Shown here: one piece after another, positions 1-5,094 of the stretch
How the letters are laid out: every line of letters starts with the position of its first letter
Numbering within the stretch: position 1 is the first letter of the stretch
Origin: JASMHC01 sp964453855
GTDB lineage: Bacteria > Pseudomonadota > Alphaproteobacteria > Rhodobacterales > Rhodobacteraceae
DNA: 5,094 nucleotides
NCBI GenBank assembly: GCA_964453855.1
Contig: CAYVRN010000117.1
Coordinates: 1 to 5,094 of the forward strand
Direction of reading: 5' to 3'
Position numbers and translations under genes: made by a program
Notes under the pieces: model-generated
Told to the model about the DNA's origin: nothing
Seen by the model: only the letters and a program-made list of their open reading frames with translations
Database searches by the model: none

Positions 1-86
1 TTGAGGACATCACCGTTCCCACACCCCAAGCGGTCGTCGAAAACGCACGCAAATTAATGTCAGGGGAGATGATCCATGCCGCATGA
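1..86 (+). CDS. E1-beta-like subunit of a thiamine-diphosphate 2-oxo acid/acyloin dehydrogenase, C-terminal end only
   Basis: Only the last 27 codons are in the window, read from base 3 to the TGA at 84-86; the 5' part lies upstream. The tail contains EDITVPTPQAVVENARKLM, which resembles the last strand and helix of the transketolase C-terminal domain in E1-beta subunits, where a P-x-P segment is followed by a helix. The stop lies inside the next gene, which starts at 76, so the two overlap by 11 bp and are probably translationally coupled. The position directly before a lipoyl-domain gene also fits E1-beta of a PdhAB/AcoAB-type heterotetrameric E1, whose alpha subunit would be further upstream. 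The fragment is too short to tell pyruvate, acetoin and branched-chain types apart. A single-chain E1 that merely ends in this domain is not excluded. Confidence 0.6.
   Translation, partial: EDITVPTPQAVVENARKLMSGEMIHAA
62..68 (+). promoter_or_regulatory. Ribosome binding site for the di-lipoyl protein gene
   Basis: AGGGGAG lies 7 bases before the ATG at 76 and sits inside the coding sequence of the preceding E1-beta-like gene. It supports ATG 76 as the start. The resulting protein begins exactly at the first strand of a lipoyl domain, as is usual for E2 chains. Confidence 0.7.
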
Positions 87-1341
87 TGTCATCATGCCCG
101 CCTTGGGCATGGCGCAGGACACAGGGCTTTTGGTTGCTTGGCACAAAAATCCGGGCGATCCTGTGGCCAGTGGCGATGTCCTGTTTGAGGTGGAAACCGA
201 CAAATCCACGATGGAGGTTGAGGCCCAAGCCGATGGCTATCTCTCACATGTCAAACACAGTGCAGGCCAAGATGTACCAGTGGGCCAAGTGATTGCACAA
301 ATCACGGACACCCCAGAACAGAAAGCTGATGCACCCGCACCTGCTGCCGCATCAGCGGAACTGCCAACAGGTCATAACATCATCATGCCCGCCTTGGGCA
401 TGGCCCAAGATACTGGCCTGATCGTGTCGTGGCACAAATCATTGGGCGACGCGGTTGCCGCCCAAGACATTTTGTTCGAAGTCGAAACCGACAAATCCAC
501 GATGGAGGTCGAAGCCGGCCAAGACGGATATCTGGCCGCCCTGCTCTATCCCGCTGGATCCGAGGCCCCCGTGGGCGAAACCATCGCAATTATCAGCACG
601 GACAAACCCCTGACAACTGTCGCACAAGATCGCAGCATCAAGCCCAAATCAGCGCCTACAGCGGCACCTGCAAAACCAGACCCAGACCCCAAGGCACAAA
701 GCCCCAAAGCATCGATGCCAACCAAGGTATCAGTCCAATCGGCAAATGGCAAAATCCTTGCGTCGCCCAAAGCACGACGAATGGCGATGCAATTGGGACT
801 GGACCTGAACGACTTGGTTCAGGCGGGGCATCCGCAGCCCTATCACGTGGCCGATATTGAGGTGTTGCGCACACTTGCAAAACAAACGGTTGCGACAGGT
901 CCGGTGGCCCAATCCTTGCAGCTTAAGGCGAAAATCAATCCCGCCGCGTTGTATGATTTTACAGACTGGTCGGGAACATCGGATGATGCCAACCTAATTG
1001 CCAAATTTGCGGCCAGTGCCATGGGCGCACAAACAGCCACCGTTACGGTTGCCAGCCCCATCGCTGCACGTCATTTCAGCGTTGACCAAAGTGGAACAGC
1101 ACCGCTGACGGACGCGCCAGACAGCGTGGATCTGATGGTATTTGACCTTAGAAATTCACCGCTACAGGCTGCACAGGTGGGCAGCGAACATGCGCCAACG
1201 CTTACTTTGATCCAGAAATCCGCAAAAAAACTGACAATCACGTTGGAATATAGCGCCGATCAAATGACCGCGCATCAGGCCATCACCTTTATCACCGAAT
1301 TTAGCCAAATACTTGAACAACCGCTGCGTCGATTGTTGTGA
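76..1341 (+). CDS. Di-lipoyl, subunit-binding protein with degenerate E2 core (E3BP-like)
   Basis: This 421-residue E2-family chain probably serves as the swinging-arm carrier of the complex in the cytoplasm. Lipoyl domain 1 spans about residues 2-78 with lipoyl-lysine K43; lipoyl domain 2 spans about 99-175 with K140. Both lysines sit in an identical ETDKSTMEVEA turn. Ala/Pro-rich linkers follow each domain (about 79-98 and 177-225; the second includes PDPDPK). A peripheral subunit-binding domain lies at about 227-265 (ILASPKARRMAMQLGLDL...), with a divergent second half. The last ~155 residues resemble a shortened E2 acetyltransferase fold. The end, YSADQMTAHQAITF (392-405), aligns without gaps with YDHRVINGADAARF of the E2 at 2798-3682, so the catalytic His is Ala394 and the Asp/Asn is Thr398. 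Much of the middle of the fold seems to be missing. An automatic annotation would probably call it acetyltransferase or biotin/lipoyl-binding protein, but transferase activity looks lost. The reading frame is intact and the terminus is E2-like, so it is not an obvious pseudogene. Confidence 0.88.
   Translation: MPHDVIMPALGMAQDTGLLVAWHKNPGDPVASGDVLFEVETDKSTMEVEAQADGYLSHVKHSAGQDVPVGQVIAQITDTPEQKADAPAPAAASAELPTGHNIIMPALGMAQDTGLIVSWHKSLGDAVAAQDILFEVETDKSTMEVEAGQDGYLAALLYPAGSEAPVGETIAIISTDKPLTTVAQDRSIKPKSAPTAAPAKPDPDPKAQSPKASMPTKVSVQSANGKILASPKARRMAMQLGLDLNDLVQAGHPQPYHVADIEVLRTLAKQTVATGPVAQSLQLKAKINPAALYDFTDWSGTSDDANLIAKFAASAMGAQTATVTVASPIAARHFSVDQSGTAPLTDAPDSVDLMVFDLRNSPLQAAQVGSEHAPTLTLIQKSAKKLTITLEYSADQMTAHQAITFITEFSQILEQPLRRLL
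79..309 (+). repeat. Lipoyl-domain coding repeat, copy 1
   Basis: This is the first of two in-frame copies 291 bp apart (97 codons), aligned with no insertions or deletions. By my count about 50 of 77 residues are identical. Two DNA blocks are perfectly shared: 25 bp at 89-113 (matching 380-404) and 26 bp at 193-218 (matching 484-509). The second block covers the lipoyl-lysine codon at 202-204. Confidence 0.9.
370..600 (+). repeat. Lipoyl-domain coding repeat, copy 2
   Basis: This is the second copy of the lipoyl-domain unit, 291 bp after the first. Its lipoyl-lysine codon is at 493-495 (K140). Third-position differences are scattered outside the conserved blocks, which fits an internal duplication kept under protein-level selection. 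Local gene conversion may explain the perfectly matching blocks. Confidence 0.9.
871..1341 (+). other. Degenerate, shortened E2 acetyltransferase-like domain
   Basis: This region encodes about residues 266-421 of the di-lipoyl protein, roughly 155 residues where an intact E2 core has about 230. The early part (LQLKAKINPAAL, then NLIAKFAASAMG) resembles the first strand and helices of an E2 core. The end resembles the last strand and helix, finishing in LEQPLRRLL much as E2 proteins do. The usual DHRxxDG motif reads SADQMTA at residues 393-399, so the general-base His and the conserved Asp/Asn-Gly are absent. No GLMVPVIRDAD-type or SISNLG-type segment is recognisable. I infer a structural role, such as docking onto the catalytic E2 core; the homology is judged by eye. 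Confidence 0.7.
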
Positions 1342-1344
1342 ACC

Positions 1345-1350
1345 AAGGAA
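1345..1350 (+). promoter_or_regulatory. Ribosome binding site deciding the aldehyde dehydrogenase start
   Basis: AAGGAA lies 7 bases before the ATG at 1358. The reading frame stays open upstream to an in-frame ATG at 1313, but that start would add 15 residues rich in Cys and Arg, lies wholly within the preceding gene, and has no comparable site. ATG 1358 gives a protein beginning MEYTDLYINGKW, the usual N-terminus of this enzyme family. Confidence 0.75.
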
Positions 1351-1357
1351 TACAGAC

Positions 1358-2788
1358 ATGGAATACACAGACCTATATATCAACGGAAAATGGGAAAAAG
1401 GCGCATCAAACGAACGCTTTGACGTCCTAAACCCTGCAACAGAACAGATCATCGCCTCTGTGGCTTCGGCTGATATTGCTGACGCAGATGCCGCCCTAGA
1501 TGCGGCAGAGGCCGCAATGAAAGAATGGGCCGCCCGCACCCCCCGCGCGCGATCCGAAATTCTGCGCAAAGCGTGGGAATTAATGACCGCCCGTTTGGAT
1601 GAATTTGCTCATCTGATTACCTTGGAAAATGGCAAAGCCCGCGCGGACGCCATGGGCGAGGCCACCTATGCCGCCGAATTTTTCCGCTGGTTCGCAGAAG
1701 AGGCCGTACGCGCCGATGGCATGATCACCCACGCCCCTGCCAGTGGTGCACGCATTATGGTCCAACACAAACCTGCGGGCCTGGCCGTTTTGGTCACCCC
1801 ATGGAATTACCCCGCCGCAATGGGCACCCGTAAAATCGCGCCGGCCTTGGCCGCAGGATGTGCGGTGATCATCAAACCCGCGTCTGAAACACCCCTGACA
1901 ATGCTGGCCCTGATGCCCTTGCTAGAAGAAGCGGGCGTTCCAAAGGGATTGGTCAATGTTTTGCCATCCAAACGTACGGGCGCCTTGGTCGATCACATGC
2001 TACATGATCCACGCGTGCGTGTTGTCAGCTTTACTGGCTCCACAGGCGTTGGTCGCAAACTGTTGCATTCGGCTGCCGATCAGGTGCTGAAACCGGCAAT
2101 GGAATTGGGCGGAAACGCGCCCTTGATCGTGTTTGAAGACGCCGACATCGACGTTGCCGTCGAAGGCGCCATGCTGGCAAAAATGCGCAACTTGGGCGAA
2201 GCATGCACCGCCGCCAACCGGATCTATGTCCATGACGCAGTTGCGGCCGAATTTACCAAAAAATTCACCGCCGCAATGGGCGCATTGAAAATGGGTGATG
2301 GAACCGACCCCACCATTGATGTGGGTCCATTGGTCAACGCAGATACCCGTGACAAGGTCGCCGAATTTGTGGCCGATGCCGTGGCCAAAGGTGCCAAAAT
2401 CGAAGTGGGCGGCCAAACACCTGATGGGGTAGGATTTTACTATCCACCAACAGTTTTATCGAATGTTCCGGAAACCGCCGACTGTGTGCATGACGAAATC
2501 TTTGGCCCAGTGGCTGCGATCCAAACCTTTAGCGATCAAGAGGACGTTATTCGCCGCGCAAATGACACCGAATACGGATTGGTTGCCTATGTCTTTTCCG
2601 AGGATATGAAACGTGCGTTACAGGTTTGCGAACGCTTGGACTATGGCATGGTTGGTCTAAACCGTGGATTGGTATCGGATCCCGCCGCGCCATTTGGTGG
2701 GACCAAACAATCTGGTTTGGGCCGTGAAGGCGGGCACGAAGGTATGTTGGAGTTCATGGAAACCCAATACATCTCGGCCAGTTGGTAA
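1358..2788 (+). CDS. NAD(P)-dependent aldehyde dehydrogenase, succinate-semialdehyde dehydrogenase (GabD)-like
   Basis: This 476-residue cytosolic enzyme of the aldehyde dehydrogenase superfamily oxidises an aldehyde to its acid. Visible motifs in order: the oxyanion-hole Asn in TPWNYP (N150), the cofactor-binding KPASETP (K173, S176), FTGSTGVG (225-232), the general base in MELGGN (E249), the nucleophile in GEAC (C283), DEIFGPV, and a C-terminal APFGGTKQSGLGREGG. The 34-residue gap from E249 to C283 is the family norm. Length and C-terminus match GabD-type succinate-semialdehyde dehydrogenases. Ser176 stands where NAD-specific relatives carry Glu, which suggests NADP+ can be used. The gene lies 16 bp after the di-lipoyl gene and 9 bp before the catalytic E2 gene, so it is expressed with the complex. 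Its substrate may be an aldehyde released by the E1 enzyme; succinate semialdehyde is the family-based guess, and acetaldehyde or another semialdehyde is possible. The fold and chemistry are sure; the substrate is not. Confidence 0.9.
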   Translation: MEYTDLYINGKWEKGASNERFDVLNPATEQIIASVASADIADADAALDAAEAAMKEWAARTPRARSEILRKAWELMTARLDEFAHLITLENGKARADAMGEATYAAEFFRWFAEEAVRADGMITHAPASGARIMVQHKPAGLAVLVTPWNYPAAMGTRKIAPALAAGCAVIIKPASETPLTMLALMPLLEEAGVPKGLVNVLPSKRTGALVDHMLHDPRVRVVSFTGSTGVGRKLLHSAADQVLKPAMELGGNAPLIVFEDADIDVAVEGAMLAKMRNLGEACTAANRIYVHDAVAAEFTKKFTAAMGALKMGDGTDPTIDVGPLVNADTRDKVAEFVADAVAKGAKIEVGGQTPDGVGFYYPPTVLSNVPETADCVHDEIFGPVAAIQTFSDQEDVIRRANDTEYGLVAYVFSEDMKRALQVCERLDYGMVGLNRGLVSDPAAPFGGTKQSGLGREGGHEGMLEFMETQYISASW

Positions 2789-2791
2789 GGG
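2787..2791 (+). promoter_or_regulatory. Ribosome binding site overlapping the aldehyde dehydrogenase stop codon
   Basis: AAGGG shares two bases with the TAA stop at 2786-2788 and lies 6 bases before the ATG at 2798. This supports that start and suggests that ribosomes finishing the aldehyde dehydrogenase gene re-initiate on the E2 gene. Confidence 0.6.
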
Positions 2792-2797
2792 CATAAA

Positions 2798-3682
2798 ATG
2801 TCAGATATCATTGCATCCCCGTCGGTACGGACCAAGGCCCGTGAACGCGGCATAGATTTAGAACAGCGGGCCAAGCAATTGGGCCGCACGCATATCACGT
2901 TGGATGATTTGTCCAATACGGTCCCCATGGGGACAGGGTCATCAGATCATGGTAAATATTGGGACGTGGATCACGCCCAATATGGCCCAGTGACCAATGA
3001 ACCCACCAGCCGCTTTGCCCAAGTGGCCAGCGCCAATCTGGGCGCGGCCAACGCGATGATCCCACAAGTGACCCATCACGATCAGGCCGATGTGTCCCAG
3101 ATCGAGGCGTTTCGCAAATCACTAAAATCTGAGGCCGCCGAACGCGGCATCAAAGTCACGGGGTTAGCATTCCAAGTCATGGCACTGGCGCGCACCCTGC
3201 GGGCGTTTCCATTGTTCAACACATCCCTTTCGGCAGATGGCAAAACACTGACCTACAAGGATTATGTCCATATCGGAATTGCGGTTGATACGCCGTATGG
3301 ATTGATGGTGCCGGTCATCCGAGACGCGGATCGCAAGGGTATATTTGAACTGTCGCGCAACATTTCCGATCTGGCAAAACGCGCGCAGGATCGCAAATTG
3401 GGCCCAGATGAAATGGGGGGTGCCTCTATGTCGATCTCTAATCTGGGTGGCATCGGTGGTACCGCCTTTACCCCGATCGTCAATCCGCCCGAGGTGGCTA
3501 TTTTGGGCATTACCAAAACCAAAATGGAACCCGTTTGGAATGGCGAAACATTCATGCCAAAACCGATGACGCCCTTGGATCTAAGTTATGACCACCGTGT
3601 GATCAATGGTGCCGATGCCGCGCGGTTTATGACACATCTGTGTAAACTGTTGTCCGACCCACGCCATTTGGTACAAATCTAG
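2798..3682 (+). CDS. Catalytic E2 dihydrolipoamide acyltransferase lacking a lipoyl domain
   Basis: This 294-residue chain transfers the acyl group from a lipoyl arm to CoA and probably builds the oligomeric core. It has no lipoyl domain: a peripheral subunit-binding domain begins almost at once (about residues 5-40, ASPSVRTKARERGIDL..., ending ITLDDL), followed by a short linker and a full acetyltransferase domain (about 65-294). Core motifs include MIPQVTHHDQAD, VAVDTPYGLMVPVIRDAD-like text with Ile for the first Val, SISNLGGIGGTAFTPIVN, PPEVAILG and YDHRVINGADAARF, with catalytic H266. N270 stands where most E2s have Asp. From memory the core most resembles the pyruvate dehydrogenase E2 of E. 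coli and Azotobacter (PEVAILG, PVWNG, DHRVI-GAD). Those E2s usually carry their own lipoyl domains; here the arms must come from another chain, most simply the product of 76-1341. The ATG follows its ribosome binding site by 6 bases, and no lipoyl coding sequence lies upstream in frame. Acyl specificity is probably acetyl. Confidence 0.93.
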   Translation: MSDIIASPSVRTKARERGIDLEQRAKQLGRTHITLDDLSNTVPMGTGSSDHGKYWDVDHAQYGPVTNEPTSRFAQVASANLGAANAMIPQVTHHDQADVSQIEAFRKSLKSEAAERGIKVTGLAFQVMALARTLRAFPLFNTSLSADGKTLTYKDYVHIGIAVDTPYGLMVPVIRDADRKGIFELSRNISDLAKRAQDRKLGPDEMGGASMSISNLGGIGGTAFTPIVNPPEVAILGITKTKMEPVWNGETFMPKPMTPLDLSYDHRVINGADAARFMTHLCKLLSDPRHLVQI

Positions 3683-3687
3683 GGAAA
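3681..3687 (+). promoter_or_regulatory. Ribosome binding site overlapping the E2 stop codon
   Basis: AGGGAAA begins within the TAG stop at 3680-3682 and ends 4 bases before the ATG at 3692. It supports that start for E3 and continues the tight coupling seen at the previous junction. Confidence 0.6.
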
Positions 3688-3691
3688 TCCG

Positions 3692-5071
3692 ATGTCTGAA
3701 ACACATGCTGAATTAATGGTTCTGGGCGCAGGCCCGGGTGGATATGCCTGTGCGTTTCGCGCCGCTGATCTGGGTCAATCCGTGGTTATTGTTGATCCCC
3801 GCGACACATTAGGTGGCGTTTGCCTAAACGAAGGGTGCATTCCATCCAAGGCATTGTTGCACGCCGCCGAAATCATTCGCGACGCCGAACATGCCGCCGA
3901 TCTTGGGATCAGTTTGGGCAAGCCCAAAATCGATTTGGACAAATTGCGCGCACACAAGGATGGGATTATTTCCAACCTGACCACAGGCCTAAAAGGCATC
4001 GCAAAACGCCGCAAGGTGACACATGTGCAAGGACGGGCCAAGTTTTCATCGCCAAACGCTGTTGACGTGAATGGCACCACGTGGACCTTTGACAAATTGG
4101 TGATTGCGGTGGGATCGCGTCCTGCCGCCCTGCCCGGCTGGCCGCAGGATGATCGCATCTGGGACAGCACGGCCGCGCTGGAACTGCGCAGCATTCCCAA
4201 GGCCCTGACCATCGTAGGCGGCGGTATCATCGGGCTGGAAATGGCGACCGTTTATTCCGCATTGGGATCACAAGTCACAATTGTCGAATTTGTGGATCAA
4301 ATTGCCAATGGCGCGGATGCAGATGCGGCACGGATCTTGGCCGGTGCACTGACTGCGCAGGGCGTGACAATTCACACCTCTACCAAAGTGACCGACGTCA
4401 AAGTCACAAAGGCCAAATTGACCCTAAGCTGCGAAGGCGGCTTTGCCGGTGAATTGGACGCGCATGCCGTGATCCAAGCTGTCGGCCGTCATTCCAATGC
4501 CCCAATGATCGCACCCGAGGCTGCAGGCATCAACATCGACGATCGTGGCATCATCAACGTAGACGCACAGGGCAAAACCAACGTCGATCATATCTATGCT
4601 ATTGGCGATGTAACCGGCAATCCAATGCTGGCCCACCGCGCCACGCATCAGGGCCATGTCACCGCCGAAGTCATCGCGGGCCACCGTGCAGGGTTGGATA
4701 CCACCCTAATCCCGTCGGTCGCCTATACATCGCCAGAGTTGGCATGGGTTGGCATAACTGTGGACCAAGCAAAATCCAAAGACATCGCGCATAAAGTCAC
4801 GTCGTTTCCATGGGCGGCCAGCGGTCGCAACCTTGCATCGGGCGGTGGTGACGGAATGACCAAACTGATTTATTGCCCAGACACACACCGCATTTTGGGG
4901 GCAAGTTTGGTGGGCAAAAACGCGGGCGAGCTGTTGGCAGAATGCACATTGGCCATCGAAATGGGCGCAACATTAGAAGACATCGCATTGTCCATTCATG
5001 CCCATCCCACGCTGTCAGAAACCATCGCATTCGCCGCCGAACGCGCCTTGGGCACGTTGACAGACCTGTAA
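3692..5071 (+). CDS. lpdA: Dihydrolipoyl dehydrogenase (E3)
   Basis: This 459-residue FAD flavoprotein reoxidises dihydrolipoyl arms and passes the electrons to NAD+. The N-terminal FAD site reads LGAGPGGYACAF (11-22). The redox-active disulfide is C44/C49 in GGVCLNEGCIPSK. The NAD-binding Rossmann motif is GGGIIGLE (176-183), the second FAD contact is AIGDVTG (303-309), and the C-terminal interface motif HAHPTLSE provides H438 and E443, matching the catalytic His-Glu pair of known E3 enzymes. The length is normal and there is no N-terminal lipoyl domain, unlike some acetoin-complex and clostridial E3s. It starts 9 bp after the E2 gene, as the last component of the complex within the window. 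It is probably a dedicated E3 that docks on one of the two peripheral subunit-binding domains; sharing with other complexes cannot be excluded. Mercuric and glutathione reductases share the fold, but the motif set and the neighbours favour E3. Confidence 0.96.
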   Translation: MSETHAELMVLGAGPGGYACAFRAADLGQSVVIVDPRDTLGGVCLNEGCIPSKALLHAAEIIRDAEHAADLGISLGKPKIDLDKLRAHKDGIISNLTTGLKGIAKRRKVTHVQGRAKFSSPNAVDVNGTTWTFDKLVIAVGSRPAALPGWPQDDRIWDSTAALELRSIPKALTIVGGGIIGLEMATVYSALGSQVTIVEFVDQIANGADADAARILAGALTAQGVTIHTSTKVTDVKVTKAKLTLSCEGGFAGELDAHAVIQAVGRHSNAPMIAPEAAGINIDDRGIINVDAQGKTNVDHIYAIGDVTGNPMLAHRATHQGHVTAEVIAGHRAGLDTTLIPSVAYTSPELAWVGITVDQAKSKDIAHKVTSFPWAASGRNLASGGGDGMTKLIYCPDTHRILGASLVGKNAGELLAECTLAIEMGATLEDIALSIHAHPTLSETIAFAAERALGTLTDL

Positions 5072-5094
5072 CCGTGGACCTGAACGAATGAAAT
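5072..5094 (+). other. Short tail after E3; possible start of another gene at 5088
   Basis: These 23 bases follow the E3 stop. There is an ATG at 5088-5090 (ATG AAA...), but only a weak GGA-type purine stretch precedes it. The other candidate, GTG at 5074, meets a stop after five codons. No hairpin and T-run terminator is visible, so the operon may continue, but the window ends too soon to tell. Confidence 0.2.

Noticed and set aside
94..110. Small hairpin ATGCCC-GCCTT-GGGCAT near the start of the di-lipoyl gene, repeated at 385-401
   Set aside because: It is a 6-bp stem that follows from the codons for the conserved lipoyl motif MPALGM in both repeats, so no regulatory role needs to be invoked.
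429..860. Plus-strand open frame of 143 codons inside the di-lipoyl gene
   Set aside because: Its Arg-rich product is the frame-shifted reading of lipoyl domain 2, the linker and the PSBD; the real frame keeps all domain motifs.
871..1341. A frameshift or pseudogene as the cause of the abnormal end of the di-lipoyl protein
   Set aside because: The alignment to the end of the true E2 stays in the same frame to the stop and codon use is unchanged, so gradual divergence of a retained domain fits better than a recent frameshift.
1313..1357. Upstream ATG start for the aldehyde dehydrogenase
   Set aside because: It would add an atypical Cys/Arg-rich extension and overlap the E2-like gene by 29 bp without a ribosome binding site. 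ATG 1358 has a good site and a normal N-terminus.
1162..1569. Open reading frame of about 135 codons on the minus strand
   Set aside because: It spans the junction of two well-supported plus-strand genes, has low-complexity Ala/Ser-rich translation, no recognisable domain and no ribosome binding site. It is a shadow of codon bias.
2000..2416. Open reading frame of about 138 codons on the minus strand
   Set aside because: It lies wholly inside the aldehyde dehydrogenase gene over the catalytic Glu and Cys region, and its Gly/His/Phe-rich product is typical of an antisense shadow.
3775..4230. Open reading frame of about 151 codons on the minus strand
   Set aside because: It lies wholly inside the E3 gene opposite the disulfide and NAD-binding regions, and the product is Ser/Arg-rich with no family resemblance.

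Overview
The window is a single compact plus-strand operon fragment. It encodes a lipoate-dependent 2-oxo acid (or acyloin) dehydrogenase complex with an aldehyde dehydrogenase gene inserted in the middle. Order: the 3' end of an E1-beta-like gene (1-86); a protein with two lipoyl domains, a subunit-binding domain and a degenerate E2 core (76-1341); a succinate-semialdehyde-dehydrogenase-like aldehyde dehydrogenase (1358-2788); a catalytic E2 with no lipoyl domain (2798-3682); and dihydrolipoyl dehydrogenase E3 (3692-5071). Neighbouring genes overlap by 11 bp or are 9-16 bp apart, and each full gene has a purine-rich ribosome binding site. This implies one transcript whose promoter lies upstream of the window. 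No stretch of 300 bases lacks a gene, and I saw no RNA gene, mobile element, CRISPR array or convincing terminator.

The moderate GC content, the codon use (many TTG leucines, GCC/GCG alanines) and the protein style suggest an alphaproteobacterium, plausibly a marine Rhodobacteraceae (Roseobacter-group) member. This is inference, not proof.

The main point of interest is that E2 is divided between two chains. The first chain carries both swinging-arm lipoyl domains and a peripheral subunit-binding domain (PSBD). Its C-terminal part still resembles the end of an E2 acetyltransferase core, but it is shortened and has Ala and Thr where the catalytic His and Asp/Asn belong. The second chain has a PSBD and an intact, E. 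coli/Azotobacter-type acetyltransferase core but no lipoyl domain. Each chain supplies what the other lacks. The arrangement resembles mammalian and fungal E3-binding protein (protein X), which also joins lipoyl and binding domains to a dead core.

Proposed flow: E1 decarboxylates or cleaves the substrate and loads the acyl group onto a lipoyl arm of the first chain; the second chain moves the acyl group to CoA; E3 reoxidises the arm with NAD+. The embedded aldehyde dehydrogenase could oxidise an aldehyde released by E1, as happens with acetaldehyde in acetoin cleavage. The true substrate cannot be read from this window.
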